Part shown: piece by piece, positions 10,290 to 20,155 of the stretch
Numbering within the stretch: position 1 is the stretch's first letter
How the letters are laid out: every line of letters starts with the position of its first letter
Assembly: GCF_000382125.1 (NCBI RefSeq)
Contig: NZ_KB907547.1
Coordinates: 1-64,000 of the forward strand
Source of the DNA: Eudoraea adriatica DSM 19308
GTDB taxonomy: Bacteria > Bacteroidota > Bacteroidia > Flavobacteriales > Flavobacteriaceae
Reading direction: 5' to 3'
DNA: 64,000 bases
The notes under the pieces: generated by a model
What the model was told of the DNA's origin: nothing
Database searches by the model: none
Seen by the model: only the letters and a program-made list of their open reading frames with translations
Program-made: the position numbers and the translations under genes

Positions 10290-13200
10290 TTAGAATGTCA
10301 ACCTTATGTTAAACCCTACACTTCTTGTAGATGGAACACTGGATCTTTCGATTCCAAAACCATCCGCGCCAGAACCAAACAATGTGGCTTCTGGGTCTAT
10401 GTGAGGAACTTTTGAATAAAGAAGGGCAAGGTTTCTTCCCTCAAGTCCAAGTGTCAGGCTTTTAATAAAACTATCTCCAAGTAATTTAGAAGAAAAGGTA
10501 TATGATATACCAACTTCCCTTAATTTAACATAAGTTGCATCGTAGATATACGGTTCAGCAACACTGTTATCATTTAAGGAAGTCCAAAAATCCTGGGCAT
10601 TCAACAAAGGAACATCGTTATCCCTCCTGTCAAAAGTGCCGTCACCATTATCTGTTACGATGATACCTTCTGTGTCAATAAAAGTTCCTTCCCTGTTTTG
10701 CAGGGTTTCTGTAACCAAACCACCGGTCTGTAAAGACTCAACAGTTGAGGATTTCATAACACCACCCCATCTTACATCTACGGTAGCGTTTAAACTAAAG
10801 CCTTTATAACTAAAGTTATTTATCCAGCCACCTGTCCAGTCCGGAAGCACTGAACCTAAAGTTGTAGCTTCTCCGGCTTGTCTTCTACCAGTGTTAGGGT
10901 CTATTATTGGTCTGCCTGTTTCTTCATCCTTCAGGTGAGGAATCGCAAACAATTGGAATTCTTCTCCGGGAACCGCAACAACCTGAACACTATTAAAGCC
11001 AGAAGCAATAACAACACGTTCAAGCCCGTCAGTCAACGAAACAACTTCCGAATCTACCTTAGAATAGTTGATTGCAGTATTCCATGCAAAATCTCCATTT
11101 TTACTTTGAACAGCAAGGGCATCAAGAGATATTTCAAATCCCTTCTGATCTACCCTACCTACATTTGTTGTTCTGAAAGCAAAACCCGTAGATTCCGGAA
11201 TTGGAATATTCAGGATTTGGTTCTCATTTTTATTATTAAAGTAAGCCGCATCCAGATTTAACCTTCCGTTAAAGAATTTAAGATCCAATCCAAATTCATA
11301 AGAAGTTTGTTCCTCCGGAACCAAGTTACTTGGAGGAATTGTGTTTGATGCAGAATAAGCCAAAGCCCCGTTAAATGGAAAATTGTTATTCAGACTATAC
11401 TGTCCTGTTGCCGTTGTTACGGGATTAAAGTTAAAGTTCAGTTGATATGCCGCAGTGTCATTACCTACCTTGGCCCAACTTGCTCTCAGTTTACCAAAGC
11501 TCAGGATATCGTTTGAGATACCAAAGGCATCCGTAAATACAAATGCTAAACTGGCAGACGGGTAAAAATAAGAGTTGTTATCCTCAGGCAAGGTAGAAGA
11601 ATAATCATTTCTTGCTGTTAAGGTTAAGGTTGCCCAATTTTTATATCCGAGTTCTGCAGAACCATAGATACCAAACAACGACCTTTTGGTGAAATCTCTC
11701 TCAGGAATCGCCTGTGCTGCATTTGCAGGGCTAAACAATTCTGGTATTAAAAGGTCAACACCTCGTATACGTTGTCTTTGGAATGTCCTTTCATTATACT
11801 GAAAACCACCAAACACTGTTAAATCCCAATCGTCTGAAAATTGGTTGGCGTAAGTAAAAATTAAATCAGTAGTAAGTTCGTTTCTTCTTATTTCGTCCGA
11901 ATCAAAGTCACCAAAAAGACGTTGTATGGTTCCTTTTCGGTTTGTAAGTAAACGTCTGTCATCCTGAAGGTCAATACCTGCCCTTCCCAAAATGCTAAAA
12001 TTCCTTAATGGTTTCCAGGTAATTTGTGCATTACCAAATACACGATCATCATCTCTGTCATTTTTGTTCTCGTTTCTTAACCATAGTGGGTTATTGGATA
12101 ATACTCCCTGGTTGTCAACAAGTTGGTTAATTTGATTGCCGGACTCATCTATCCATGGAGAAAACAGATTCTGATCAAGCGTGCTGCTAAAAGAATTCCC
12201 TAAATCAATAATGTTAGGATCATTTGCTCCTGTAGCCCCGGTACCTCTCGTCTTAGTAGTGGTATACTGAACTGAAAATCTGGATTCTAATTTTTCACTG
12301 TGTCTTACACCTGCATTCAAACCAACGGTAATCCTGTCTAAACTAGAGCCTGGCAATACCCCATTTTGGTTTAAAGAAGTAACACTTAGCCTGTAATCCA
12401 TTTTTTCATCGGCATCACCTATGGCAAAATTGTTTATCCGTGTTACCCCGGTATCAAAAAAGTCATTGATTCCATTATCCTTAACTGCTCTTAGCTGTCC
12501 CGGTGCATTTGTAACCGGTGCATTAGGAACTGTCTGACCTTCTATTCTGGGTCCCCAGTCAAATCCAACGCTACCAGAATCATATTGACCATTGGTACCC
12601 ATTGCATATTCCTGCTGATAGTCCGGAATACGGAACAAATTGTCAAACCTCGTTGAGGAATTAAAAGATACCGTAGCTCCACCATCTCCGCCTCTACCTT
12701 TTTTGGTAGTTACGATGATTGCACCTGCAGCAGCACGAGAACCATAAAGAGCTGTAGCGGCTGCACCTTTTAATACGTTGATATCTTCAACATCATCCGG
12801 GTTGATAACTGCAGCGCCATTGGAAAAATCCCTATTACCGGTAATTCTGCTTCCTGTAACTGTCTGCGAATTGTTAATTAAAACACCATCTACAACCCAA
12901 AGCGGATTGTTTGCCCCACTCAGGGAAGATACACCACGAATGATAATCTTAGATGACCCACCCAGGTTACCCCCGGTATTGGTGATCTGTACACCCGTAA
13001 CTTTTCCCTGTAAAGAGTTTACAATGTTTGTTTCCCTGGCTTTTACCAGTTCCTCCCCTTTTACGACATCTGTGCCATATCCCAGGGTTCTGGTACTCTT
13101 TTGAATACCAAGGGCAGTAACAACCACTTCTTCCAATGCCTGAGCATCTTCTTCCATTTGGATATTGATGGTAGTGGCTGCGCCAACTGTTCTGTTTACG

Positions 13201-13439
13201 GTCTTTTGTCCTATATAACTATAGCGAAGAACATCTCCTTCATTCGCCTGAATAGAATAATTACCGTCAAAATCTGTTTGTGTTCCTGTAGTTGTAGTCA
13301 CAACTACAATAGATACTCCCGGGAGCGGTAAACCGTTTTGGTCTGTCACATTACCCGAAATCGTTTTCTCCTGTCCATAAGAGAAAGTGATGAATAGCAC
13401 CAAAAGAGGTGTTAACATCCAGGTTAACTTTGATCTCAT
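10290..13439 (-). CDS. SusC/RagA-family TonB-linked outer-membrane transporter
   Basis: A 1049-residue protein with signal peptide (ending FSYGQ), a carboxypeptidase-regulatory-like domain (about 24-100, ISGNVTDQNGLPLPGVSIVV), a TonB-box-like stretch (ALEEVVVTALG, about 102-112), plug domain (about 115-245, with NPDDVEDINVLKGAAATALYG) and a long beta barrel ending in RLTF. All these are hallmarks of SusC transporters, which import substrates bound by the partner SusD using TonB energy. It is the first gene of a three-gene operon. No anti-sigma/sigma pair or SusR-type regulator lies beside it. Confidence 0.95.
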   Translation of the reverse strand: MRSKLTWMLTPLLVLFITFSYGQEKTISGNVTDQNGLPLPGVSIVVVTTTTGTQTDFDGNYSIQANEGDVLRYSYIGQKTVNRTVGAATTINIQMEEDAQALEEVVVTALGIQKSTRTLGYGTDVVKGEELVKARETNIVNSLQGKVTGVQITNTGGNLGGSSKIIIRGVSSLSGANNPLWVVDGVLINNSQTVTGSRITGNRDFSNGAAVINPDDVEDINVLKGAAATALYGSRAAAGAIIVTTKKGRGGDGGATVSFNSSTRFDNLFRIPDYQQEYAMGTNGQYDSGSVGFDWGPRIEGQTVPNAPVTNAPGQLRAVKDNGINDFFDTGVTRINNFAIGDADEKMDYRLSVTSLNQNGVLPGSSLDRITVGLNAGVRHSEKLESRFSVQYTTTKTRGTGATGANDPNIIDLGNSFSSTLDQNLFSPWIDESGNQINQLVDNQGVLSNNPLWLRNENKNDRDDDRVFGNAQITWKPLRNFSILGRAGIDLQDDRRLLTNRKGTIQRLFGDFDSDEIRRNELTTDLIFTYANQFSDDWDLTVFGGFQYNERTFQRQRIRGVDLLIPELFSPANAAQAIPERDFTKRSLFGIYGSAELGYKNWATLTLTARNDYSSTLPEDNNSYFYPSASLAFVFTDAFGISNDILSFGKLRASWAKVGNDTAAYQLNFNFNPVTTATGQYSLNNNFPFNGALAYSASNTIPPSNLVPEEQTSYEFGLDLKFFNGRLNLDAAYFNNKNENQILNIPIPESTGFAFRTTNVGRVDQKGFEISLDALAVQSKNGDFAWNTAINYSKVDSEVVSLTDGLERVVIASGFNSVQVVAVPGEEFQLFAIPHLKDEETGRPIIDPNTGRRQAGEATTLGSVLPDWTGGWINNFSYKGFSLNATVDVRWGGVMKSSTVESLQTGGLVTETLQNREGTFIDTEGIIVTDNGDGTFDRRDNDVPLLNAQDFWTSLNDNSVAEPYIYDATYVKLREVGISYTFSSKLLGDSFIKSLTLGLEGRNLALLYSKVPHIDPEATLFGSGADGFGIERSSVPSTRSVGFNIRLTF

Positions 13440-13659
13440 TTAAATAGAATTTTTGAATTAGTCAGAGCAAAAATCCTAATTATTTGTTAACTATACAAGT
13501 AATATGTAGGCTGACGCTTCTTTTTTGTTAAAATATCCTTAATTATTATGGTATTCTAATAAATATATATGAATAGTTAAATTATGTTTAATATTTAAAG
13601 TTAAAAAAAGGAATATATCTAAATTTTTCCTGAATTTTGACCCTAAATACGGTCGGTAA

Positions 13660-14256
13660 ATGTTAAAATATTACAGGAAAAATGAATTTGAAGCAGGAAC
13701 GGATGAAGCCGGAAGGGGTTGTCTGGCAGGGCCGGTTACCGCTGCTGCAGTTATATTGCCCTCCTCATTTACCGAAAAATCACTGAATGATTCCAAAAAA
13801 TTATCCGAAACAATCAGAAACAGGCTCCGTCCTTTAATTGAACTAAGGGCTTTATCTTTTAGTGTAGCACATATCCAAACAGATGTTATTGATAACATTA
13901 ATATTCTCAATGCTTCAATTCTTGCCATGCACAAAGCTATTAATACCCTCTCCAGTAAACCCAGCTTTATAATTGTAGATGGCAACAGGTTTAAACCAAT
14001 TAATGAAATTCCTTACGAGTGCATTATAAAAGGAGATTCCAAATTTCAAAGTATAGCCGCGGCATCCATATTGGCTAAAACCCATAGAGATGCTTATATG
14101 GAAAAAATACATGAAGAATTTCCGATGTACAACTGGAAACAGAACAAAGGCTATGGCACCCGGGAGCACAGAGAGGCAATTATGAAATACGGAATTACCA
14201 AATATCACAGAAGGAGCTTTAAATTAAAGCCCGATCAATTAAAGTTAAACCTATAA
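13660..14256 (+). CDS. rnhB: Ribonuclease HII
   Basis: 198 residues, the usual size of RNase HII, which cleaves the RNA strand of RNA-DNA hybrids and starts removal of misincorporated ribonucleotides. The N-terminal active site is clear: [14 protein letters not shown], with Asp15 and Glu16. The NDSKKLSE motif, the central IIVDG aspartate and the SILAKTHRD aspartate complete the catalytic set. The C-terminal GYGT-x-EHREA motif is also conserved. It is divergent from the susC gene, and followed after 132 nt by a lipoprotein gene on the same strand. Confidence 0.96.
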   Translation: MLKYYRKNEFEAGTDEAGRGCLAGPVTAAAVILPSSFTEKSLNDSKKLSETIRNRLRPLIELRALSFSVAHIQTDVIDNINILNASILAMHKAINTLSSKPSFIIVDGNRFKPINEIPYECIIKGDSKFQSIAAASILAKTHRDAYMEKIHEEFPMYNWKQNKGYGTREHREAIMKYGITKYHRRSFKLKPDQLKLNL

Positions 14257-14388
14257 TATAGGGCCGGCAGGTTTTCCATATCCTTTAAATGCCCAATATG
14301 CCAATTCGTTTAATAACATTGCTAACTTCCCGGCTTATGGCATAGATAAGAATAGATAAAGTTTTAAATTTGCCTCAAAGCATTTTAC

Positions 14389-16851
14389 ATGAGATTAAAA
14401 TTAGTTTCCACCCTACTTCTTTTTGTCATCCTTTCCTGCCAGAAACAAAAAGATTTCACAACGCCGCTTCTTCAATTTTTACCCCAAAATGCTTCGGTCA
14501 TCATTAAAATAAATAATCTGACAAAACTAAAAAGCGAACTAAAGAACAACGACTTTTTAAAGCCTTTGGCTTCAACCACAAATTATGACCATGTCCTGGG
14601 AAGGCTAAAATCATTAGAGTATATTCAAAGTGATACCACCGGTATACTTGCTTTTACAGAAATTGATTCTCTAAAATCAGAATTTATTTATACATCTCTT
14701 AAACCCCTTAGTTTTATTAATAGTACCGAGGAAAAAAGTACTACGGTGGAGGCTGTCACTTTTCAAGGCAGGACCTATAACAGATATGAAATAGAGCAAA
14801 GTACTTTTTTTAGTATTGAGCTGGATGAGCATATTATTCTGGGGTCATCACTAAACCTAATTGATTCTACTATCAATAATAGTAGCCAAACGGAAATAGA
14901 TCCTATTCTCAATTCACTTTTTCAAACTTCGAATATTGATAAAGCTGCCTCGGTTTATGTAAACCTCGAACAGAGCAATTGGATGGATGATTACATTCTT
15001 AAAAAAGATGCAACCATCCAATTTTCAGGTTTTGCAGATTGGGTCACCTTTGACATAGAACCTTCTCAGGACTACCTGCAATTGAATGGGATATCCATCA
15101 CTGATGATTTTACCAAAAACTTTCTAAGCCTGTTTAAGAATACAAGGCCATCACCAGGCGATTTAAGCATGAAAATGCCCGCAAATACAGATGCTTTTAT
15201 TTCTTTTTCTTTTGATAATTATGATGTTTTTTCACAGAATCAGAAAGAATATTTAGAGGCGGCATTTAAACGAGACAGCGTTTTCAATACGGTTGAAGAA
15301 ATTGGCGTTCTGTTCATTGAAAATAAAAAGGCTGTTATTTTAGGCACCTATGGCGCGGAGAATATTACGCGGTTTCTGGAGGATAAGAGCAGCAACAATT
15401 CCATCTACATGGGTCGGGAAACTTTTGAACTTAGCAGCAATAATTTTCTTTACGATTACTTTAATCCAATGCTTAAGGATTTTAAAGCCAGGTATTATAC
15501 AATACTCGACAATACCTTTATTTTTTCCGAAGAGCCTGAGGTCATACAAGGAATAATTCAGGCCAATAGTAGTGGTACAACATTCGACAAAAGCATGTTG
15601 TATGAGACCTCACGGAACGTTCTGGCAGATGAATCCAGTATTGTTTTCATGGCCAATAAAAAGGGAATGGAAGAAATTCTGAAAATGCATTGCACCAGGG
15701 AGCTATTTACTGATTTTAATAAAACTACGGCCTCTGATTACATTTTTGCCGGACAGATTGTTGCCGATGCAAACTTTTATCACACCAATATAATCATTCA
15801 AAAAAAGTACAGGGAAAAAGTCAGGAATTCAATTTCTGCTCTTTTTCGTGTAGAATTAGACAGTGATTTAGCAACTAATCCTCAATTTGTAAAGAATCAC
15901 AGGACCAACAAAAAAGAAATTGTAGTACAGGACCAGGAAAACAATTTGTATTTAATATCTACCAAAGGTAAAATACTTTGGAAAAAGCAGTTAAGCGGAA
16001 AAATACAAGGTAAGATAAGTCAGGTAGACCTTTACAAGAATGGACGATTACAGTTAGCTTTTACTACGGGAAATGAATTCCTGATTTTAGATAGAAATGG
16101 TAAAGAAGTACCGCCTTTTACCATGAATTTCGCCGGTGGAAACTTAAACGAACTGGCCGTTTTTGATTATGAAGGCAAAAAAAATTACAGGTTTGTGGTT
16201 ACCCAGGGATCGAAGGTTTTTATGTATAATTCAAAAGGTAAAATCGTAAGAGGGTTTAAATATACCGAAACAGACAGTCCGGTACTTTTTGCCCCCAAAC
16301 ATATTAAAATTGCCAATAAAGATTATTTGGTTTTTATGCTCGAGAATGGGGACCTTAAAATAATGAATCGTGTTGGCAGGTCCAGAGTTCAGGTAAATGA
16401 GAAAATAGATTTTTCCTCGAACAAACCATATTTATATAATAACAACTTTATCGTAACAGATAAAACGGGGACTCTTTATTCCATTGACACCAAAGGCAAA
16501 ATTTCGAAGACAAAACTCAATTATTCTGAAGACCACGGGCTAGATGCAACAATCAAAACCCTCGTAACCACCAATGAAAATATTCTGAGCATTAAAGGAA
16601 AAAATGTAACACTGGATCTAGGCGTTTACACCCACCCTGATATATTTTATGTTCATGATAAAATATACATTAGCGTAACGGACATTCAAAGTCAGAAGGT
16701 GTATCTGTTTGACAGTAATGCCCAGCCTATTGAAAACTTCCCCGTATTTGGGTATTCCAGGATAGACCTGGATGACATTGACAATGACCGTAAGATTGAA
16801 TTTATATGCAAGGATGAGGAAAATGCACTTGTTCTTTACAAAATAAACTAA
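14389..16851 (+). CDS. Large lipoprotein with C-terminal propeller-like repeats, function unknown
   Basis: An 820-residue protein with a lipoprotein signal (lipobox VILSC, Cys17). The first half (about 20-480) is a mixed region with repeated phrases of the type FLPQNASVIIKINN and MPANTDAFISFSF, suggesting two related domains. The second half (about 490-820) has repeated short strands ending in K-G-K-I/E-V (TKGKILWKKQL, NSKGKIVRGF, DTKGKISKTKL), like a PQQ/Kelch-type beta propeller. It finishes with an FG-GAP-like segment, IDLDDIDNDRKIEFICKD. It is probably a periplasmic or outer-membrane lipoprotein. I do not recognise a named family. Confidence 0.7.
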   Translation: MRLKLVSTLLLFVILSCQKQKDFTTPLLQFLPQNASVIIKINNLTKLKSELKNNDFLKPLASTTNYDHVLGRLKSLEYIQSDTTGILAFTEIDSLKSEFIYTSLKPLSFINSTEEKSTTVEAVTFQGRTYNRYEIEQSTFFSIELDEHIILGSSLNLIDSTINNSSQTEIDPILNSLFQTSNIDKAASVYVNLEQSNWMDDYILKKDATIQFSGFADWVTFDIEPSQDYLQLNGISITDDFTKNFLSLFKNTRPSPGDLSMKMPANTDAFISFSFDNYDVFSQNQKEYLEAAFKRDSVFNTVEEIGVLFIENKKAVILGTYGAENITRFLEDKSSNNSIYMGRETFELSSNNFLYDYFNPMLKDFKARYYTILDNTFIFSEEPEVIQGIIQANSSGTTFDKSMLYETSRNVLADESSIVFMANKKGMEEILKMHCTRELFTDFNKTTASDYIFAGQIVADANFYHTNIIIQKKYREKVRNSISALFRVELDSDLATNPQFVKNHRTNKKEIVVQDQENNLYLISTKGKILWKKQLSGKIQGKISQVDLYKNGRLQLAFTTGNEFLILDRNGKEVPPFTMNFAGGNLNELAVFDYEGKKNYRFVVTQGSKVFMYNSKGKIVRGFKYTETDSPVLFAPKHIKIANKDYLVFMLENGDLKIMNRVGRSRVQVNEKIDFSSNKPYLYNNNFIVTDKTGTLYSIDTKGKISKTKLNYSEDHGLDATIKTLVTTNENILSIKGKNVTLDLGVYTHPDIFYVHDKIYISVTDIQSQKVYLFDSNAQPIENFPVFGYSRIDLDDIDNDRKIEFICKDEENALVLYKIN

Positions 16852-17056
16852 GCCTTCTCCGAAAACCATTTACACAATAAATTGATCAGTTCGTACAATT
16901 GTTTCGGGAACTAACTCATTTTTATTTAATTTTCTTTACAAAGTGCCAATAATTATGTCTTTCAACCTCTTTGTTGATAAAAAAAAGACTGGTTAAACCA
17001 CTTCAAATTTGCCTTAAATATCGTATTTTTAAAATTGGTCAAAGATTACTTAAATC
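16852..17056. other. Intergenic region, no gene seen
   Basis: AT-rich spacer between the 820-residue lipoprotein and a short remnant frame. I see no hairpin with a T-tract and no plausible coding frame. Confidence 0.4.
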
Positions 17057-17161
17057 ATGAAAGCACTGCCTCAATTTCGCACAATGCCTTTTCTCCTTTT
17101 AGCAATCTTTGCAGTTCCTGATACAAGCTCTCAATTATTAAAAAAATCGGGAAGCGGCTAA
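17057..17161 (+). pseudogene. Short exported-protein remnant (34 codons)
   Basis: An ATG at 17057 opens a signal-peptide-like frame (PFLLLAIFAVPDTSSQLLKK) that stops after 34 codons. The QLLKK start just after the signal resembles the beginning of longer flavobacterial secreted proteins with a charged mature part, and the bases after the stop (to about 17215) still read as a Lys/Arg/Glu-rich sequence in broken frames. I infer the 5' end of a decayed gene. It could instead be a chance frame or a genuine micropeptide. Confidence 0.35.
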
Positions 17162-17230
17162 AAGGGAAAACGGAAATCTCCCGATGGTAAAACACGAAAC
17201 TGAAGAGCAGAATTTATAAAAATCTAAATA

Positions 17231-17920
17231 ATGAAACTAAAACTTATTTTTATTGGAATGCTCCTTTTATTGGCATTGCCTGTAACAGGACAAAATTGCA
17301 GCAAATACTACCCTATGCAGGAGGGCACTACTTTAGAGTACACTTCCTATAACGGAAAGGGTAAAACTCAAGGAACGATCAGTTATACAGTTTCCAACGT
17401 AGTAAATGAAGGAAGTACGTCTTCAGCTACGATGGATATGAAATATATGGATGATAAAGGGAAGGAAGCCTTTAGTTCAGAATTCACCTATTCCTGTACA
17501 GGGAATAAGGTAACCATAGACTATGAATCCTTAATGTCTAATCAGATGCTGGAGCAATTCAGTGATATGGAGATGGAAGTTTCCGGGACGGATATTGAAC
17601 TGCCTAATGACCTGGAGGTGGGTATGGAATTACCGGATGCCAATGTTATCATGAAAATGAGCATGAGCGGCATCAATATGAATTCTCAGGTAGATATGAT
17701 TAACAGAAAAGTAGAAAAACAGGAAACGATTGCGACTCCTGCAGGCACTTTTGATTGCTTCGTTATTTATAGTGAAAACCAGTCTAAAATGATGATGGCA
17801 AGTCAAAATTTCCCATCGCGCCTATGGCTGGCTGAAGATGTAGGAATGGTCAAGCAGGAAACCTATAATAATAACGGAAAATTAATGTCCAGTATGGAAC
17901 TTACCAACCTGAGCAAATAG
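17231..17920 (+). CDS. Secreted protein, TapB/DUF3108-like
   Basis: 229 residues with a signal peptide (MKLKLIFIGMLLLLALPVTGQ). The mature part starts NCSKYYPMQEGTTLEYTSYN, a pattern typical of small flavobacterial beta-rich proteins in which the first strand reads YYPxxxGxxxxY. It ends with WLAEDVGMVKQETYNNNGKLMSS, a strand pair also seen in DUF3108-like lipocalin-fold proteins. Two cysteines (C23 and one near residue 99) could form a disulfide. Function is unknown; family placement is tentative. The gene ends just before a strong bidirectional terminator shared with lipB. Confidence 0.65.
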   Translation: MKLKLIFIGMLLLLALPVTGQNCSKYYPMQEGTTLEYTSYNGKGKTQGTISYTVSNVVNEGSTSSATMDMKYMDDKGKEAFSSEFTYSCTGNKVTIDYESLMSNQMLEQFSDMEMEVSGTDIELPNDLEVGMELPDANVIMKMSMSGINMNSQVDMINRKVEKQETIATPAGTFDCFVIYSENQSKMMMASQNFPSRLWLAEDVGMVKQETYNNNGKLMSSMELTNLSK

Positions 17921-17933
17921 TTTTTAAAAATTT

Positions 17934-17962
17934 AAAACCGGGGTTTAGACCCCGGTTTTTTC
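17934..17962. terminator. Bidirectional terminator between a secreted-protein gene and lipB
   Basis: A stem AACCGGGGT / ACCCCGGTT with a short loop (TTAG region) is flanked by A-rich bases on the left and TTTTTT on the right, so it can end transcripts arriving from both sides. It overlaps the very end of the convergent lipB gene. Confidence 0.85.
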
Positions 17963-18661
17963 TTTAGTAATTTGTGCATGAAATAATTCAGCAAAATGTT
18001 TTAGCAGTTTTTGTTTTACCTCTCCGATAGGTACTTCTTTTTGACCCAATTCCACATTCAATGAAGTTACCGACTTACCTTTAATGCCACAGGGAATCAT
18101 CAAATCAAAATAACCCAAATCGGCATTTACATTTAAGGCAAAGCCGTGCATAGTGACCCATCGGCTCGCCCTTACTCCCATGGCACAGATTTTTCTCGCG
18201 AAGGGTGTGCCAACATCCAGCCATACACCAGTCTCTCCCTTTGAACGCTCTGCATTCAATCCGTATTCCTGCAGGGTAAGGATTACCATTTCCTCCAGTA
18301 AACGAAGGTATTTATGAATGTCGGTAAAGAAATTGTCGAGGTCCAGGATGGGATAGCCTACAATCTGACCGGGCCCGTGATAGGTTATATCCCCGCCCCT
18401 GTTTATCTTATAGAATTTTGCACCCCTCTCCGAAAGCTGTTCTTCATTGACCAACAGGTTCGACACATCTCCGCTTTTCCCCAAAGTATATACATGGGGG
18501 TGCTCAACAAACAGGAAGTGATTTGGTGTTTCCAAAATGCTTTCCTCCCGCCTGTTTTTGATTTTAAGATCAACCGTTTGCTGAAACAAGAGTTCCTGGT
18601 AGTCCCAGGTTTCTTTGTAATCCTTTAAGCCTAAATCCTGAATAGCAACTTTCTTATTCAT
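17945..18661 (-). CDS. lipB: Lipoyl(octanoyl) transferase
   Basis: About 238 residues from the ATG at 18661 (MNKKVAIQDLG); an in-frame ATG at 18670 adds three residues. LipB moves octanoyl groups from acyl carrier protein to lipoyl domains of 2-oxoacid dehydrogenases. The signature RGGDITYHGPGQIVGYPILD is complete, as are the catalytic Lys region (ARKICAMGVR) and the catalytic Cys region (MIPCGIKGKSVTSL). It follows a YqaE/Pmp3 gene by about 20 nt and shares its strand, so they may be co-transcribed. The C-terminal end overlaps the shared terminator. Confidence 0.96.
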   Translation of the reverse strand: MNKKVAIQDLGLKDYKETWDYQELLFQQTVDLKIKNRREESILETPNHFLFVEHPHVYTLGKSGDVSNLLVNEEQLSERGAKFYKINRGGDITYHGPGQIVGYPILDLDNFFTDIHKYLRLLEEMVILTLQEYGLNAERSKGETGVWLDVGTPFARKICAMGVRASRWVTMHGFALNVNADLGYFDLMIPCGIKGKSVTSLNVELGQKEVPIGEVKQKLLKHFAELFHAQITKEKTGV

Positions 18662-18681
18662 CACAGGCAAAGATACAACCT

Positions 18682-18837
18682 TCAGCTCGGATTATTAAGG
18701 ATTACGAGGGCTGCTATTACCCCGGGGACCCAACCGCAAAAAGTCAATAGCAGAACAATAAGAAAAGACCCGCAACCTTTACCAATGACGGATAAGGGCG
18801 GAAATATTATGGCCAGCAAAACTCTCCAAAAGCTCAT
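18682..18837 (-). CDS. YqaE/Pmp3-family small membrane protein
   Basis: A 51-residue protein that begins MSFWRVLLAIIFPPLSVIGK and ends VIAALVILNNPS. It has two hydrophobic helices, the first with the IFPPLSV motif and the second with the WVPGVIAAL motif, which together define the YqaE/Pmp3 (UPF0057) family. These are tiny inner-membrane proteins linked to membrane potential and salt or cold stress in other organisms. It lies immediately upstream of lipB on the same strand. The frame was read directly from the minus strand. Confidence 0.93.
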   Translation of the reverse strand: MSFWRVLLAIIFPPLSVIGKGCGSFLIVLLLTFCGWVPGVIAALVILNNPS

Positions 18838-18954
18838 AGTATAGGTTTTACAATCCCCCGCTCTATTGCGTGGGCTGTGTAATTATTGGACGAAATTTAT
18901 CGCCGATTGTTACAATCCGGGTTCAATTAATTTGAAAATTCCAAGGTATAAATC

Positions 18955-18976
18955 AGGCCCTGCGTCAACAGGGCCT
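18955..18976 (-). terminator. Possible terminator hairpin after the tandem-domain secreted protein
   Basis: A perfect 8-bp stem (AGGCCCTG / CAGGGCCT) with a 6-nt loop lies 45 nt past the stop of the minus-strand gene at 19022. There is no strong T-run after it on the minus strand, so this is a weaker candidate than others in the window. Confidence 0.5.
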
Positions 18977-19021
18977 TAAAAGCTAATGAATCACTAACAA
19001 TTAAATTAAATGACTCAGTGA

Positions 19022-19936
19022 TTACAAAGATTCTTTATCAGCCTCAGATAATTCACAAAGTCCTTTCAAAGCATCTTCTATATCACCTGGTGTACTCATG
19101 ATTTTCATAAAAGTACCCATTGACAAATCCGGCCAATGCAATGCCAAACGGTATTTACCGTGAAGCATAGTTGCGGTTTTGTCCTGCAGGATAATCTCAT
19201 AGGGCATAGCCGCAATATGGTCTTCTCCAATAGTTGGTAAGAAATAGGCCTCACCTTCTTCCTGGTTTCCCAAACCAACCCCAAATACCGCTACTTTTTC
19301 ATTATTGTAGAGAATTTTATATACCAGTACTGTTTCACCCTTTTTAGCTTTGAGGTTGCTTTCAATTACTTCTAGTCCTTCCTGAAATGAGGAAAATTCA
19401 TTCAGGGTAACAGGATCTGTGAAATACGGCATCATTATTTTGTAGTGATATTTTTTTAATCTGTCCGCTTCTACTCCACCACCAAAGGGGGTGAAGTCCA
19501 TACCTACAATTTCAAAAGTAGTTCTTAAGTCCTTGGTGAAATTATCAAATGTAGATTTATATTGCCCATAACTATCCCGCAAATATGCCCTAAAAAAATA
19601 ATCCGGATTTGTATATGAAATAGTTACTACATCATTTTTCTGAACCAAACCAACCTTGAATGCCGCAGCCAAAGCCCCTCTGTCGGCAACTTTTACCACT
19701 GCATTCTCTATATCAGGCCTTGTAAAAACTATTACCTTTAAGGATTTCTTGTTTGCAGGATTGTAGGATCCCAGAATAGTATATGAATTTTCATTTAATA
19801 CCGAAAGTATGTCATCAGATACCTGTTCAATATTTTTATTGGATTTGCCAATTTCAATGTAGGGAGCAATTTCCTGACTACCTATGTGCCAGGAGAAAGC
19901 AACCAATGCTACAATACTCAATACGATTTTTTTCAT
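19022..19936 (-). CDS. Secreted protein with DUF302-like domains
   Basis: 304 residues with a signal peptide (MKKIVLSIVALVAFSWHIGSQ). Two alpha/beta halves are visible: about 28-150 (VSDDILSVLNENSYTILGSYN ... KVIVFTRP) and about 165-300 (SSFQEGLEVIESNLKAKKGE ... PYEIILQDKTATML). The helix followed by a G-Y-T/E-x-L-G strand resembles DUF302 domains. The MPYEIILQD and HGKYRLALHWPDLSMGTF segments fit that family's style of C-terminus. Periplasmic location is likely; activity is unknown. It is monocistronic between lipB and lysS. Confidence 0.6.
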   Translation of the reverse strand: MKKIVLSIVALVAFSWHIGSQEIAPYIEIGKSNKNIEQVSDDILSVLNENSYTILGSYNPANKKSLKVIVFTRPDIENAVVKVADRGALAAAFKVGLVQKNDVVTISYTNPDYFFRAYLRDSYGQYKSTFDNFTKDLRTTFEIVGMDFTPFGGGVEADRLKKYHYKIMMPYFTDPVTLNEFSSFQEGLEVIESNLKAKKGETVLVYKILYNNEKVAVFGVGLGNQEEGEAYFLPTIGEDHIAAMPYEIILQDKTATMLHGKYRLALHWPDLSMGTFMKIMSTPGDIEDALKGLCELSEADKESL

Positions 19937-20155
19937 TTTTTAAAGACTTTTGTTTTTACTGGATTTTATGTAATTGTTTTTTTCTCAAAGCATTAAAGAA
20001 TCCCAAAATTCAAGATGATTTCTCCAATAAAGCATAACAATAGAAATCAGGGACAAAGGAAGAAAAGATTAGATATGGAATCTATGATTTTTATCATGAT
20101 TGTAAATTAGATTATACAAGGAAAACCAATTTCACAACAGATTGAAAATATTGGA

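Noticed and set aside
10878-11261. Plus-strand frame inside susC
   Set aside because: Shadow of a clear SusC coding region; no start signal or recognisable protein features.
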